Source: Defluviitaleaceae bacterium
GTDB lineage: Bacteria > Bacillota > Clostridia > Lachnospirales > WQUN01
Assembly (NCBI GenBank): GCA_009779835.1
Contig: WRBD01000014.1
Span: 1-62,006 of the forward strand
Length of the DNA stretch: 62,006 bases
Reading direction: 5' to 3'
Part shown: in pieces, positions 61,939 through 62,006 of the stretch
Layout: each line of letters starts with the position of its first letter
Numbering within the stretch: position 1 is the stretch's first letter
Made by a program: the position numbers and the translations under genes
Notes under the pieces: model-generated
The model's database searches: none
The model's input: only the letters and a program-made list of their open reading frames with translations
Told to the model about the DNA's origin: nothing

Positions 61939-62006
61939 ATGGAGATAAATGTAGAGCAATACGAAAAAATCAAGCATCTGCTACCAGTACCGAGAGGAAA
62001 TGTGTC
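61939..62006 (+). mobile_element. IS5-type transposase, start only
   Basis: From ATG the frame reads MEINVEQYEKIKHLLPVPRG, the common N-terminus of IS5-family transposases (DUF4096). It runs off the window. The element end is probably within the 40 bp upstream, near or inside the last codons of the STAND gene. Confidence 0.7.

Overview
The window looks like the chromosome of a flagellated, endospore-forming member of the Clostridia (low-to-moderate GC, strong AGGAGG-type ribosome binding sites, ATG/GTG/TTG starts). The evidence is a set of sporulation genes (sigG in two parts, spoIIIAA, spoVS, ytfI-ytfJ/gerW, a small acid-soluble spore protein, a ydcC/gerS-like lipoprotein beside alr), a flagellin with a sigma-D promoter, cheX, greA and mecA. 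I see no rRNA, tRNA or CRISPR array. I cannot name a species.

Layout. 1-1.2 kb: remnant of a serine-recombinase module and a short holin-like toxin gene. 1.3-6.9 kb: hemolysin-III, DegV, nucleoid-associated protein, HAD phosphatase, glgB. 6.9-10.4 kb (minus): unknown gene, lgt, unknown coiled-coil protein, M23 peptidase. 10.5-12.8 kb: long flagellin with a structured leader. 12.8-17.8 kb: small unknown protein, a HisF-like protein lacking a catalytic Asp, deoB, membrane proteins, ytfI-ytfJ, cheX. 17.8-26.3 kb: ldcA carrying an in-frame palindromic repeat, greA, mecA, cysteine desulfurase, ttcA, small alarmone synthetase, an isolated spoIIIAA, an amidohydrolase, paired half-size TauE genes, spoVS.

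The main result is at 26.4-41.9 kb. The forespore sigma factor gene sigG is cut in two. Codons 1-97 lie at 41.6-41.9 kb and the other 161 codons at 26.4-26.9 kb, both on the minus strand. Between them is a 14.7-kb segment with a large serine recombinase gene abutting one end. A 7-bp direct repeat (TCATCGG on the + strand) sits at both junctions, and perfect 18-bp inverted arms flank it. Recombination at the repeat joins the halves in frame, giving VPMIIGEIRRYL and a 258-residue SigG. This resembles the skin element of sigK, but in a gene that acts in the forespore, the cell whose DNA is inherited. The segment carries an ABC-F ATPase, mltG, a spore SASP gene, a methyltransferase, a VWA protein, a FimB-sized tyrosine recombinase with nearby quasi-palindromic sites, a pilin-like surface protein, an LspA-like protein, a DUF6273 protein, an HD-GYP protein and an SDR.

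42-55.7 kb is mostly ordinary: a tetR/FMN-binding/apbE operon, a GH13 enzyme, the ydcC-alr-mazF cluster (without a mazE), a repeat-rich lipoprotein, a large cyclic-nucleotide-binding-domain protein, a PHP phosphatase and pcrA. The right end (56-62 kb) is accessory. It has a promoter-driven, highly folded leader RNA with mutually exclusive antiterminator and terminator just before a SLOG-family gene, then a second promoter with an embedded operator-like palindrome and a GC-rich structured RNA, then a 1171-residue metallophosphoesterase-STAND NTPase-repeat protein with the architecture of an NLR-like antiphage protein, and finally the start of an IS5-type transposase.
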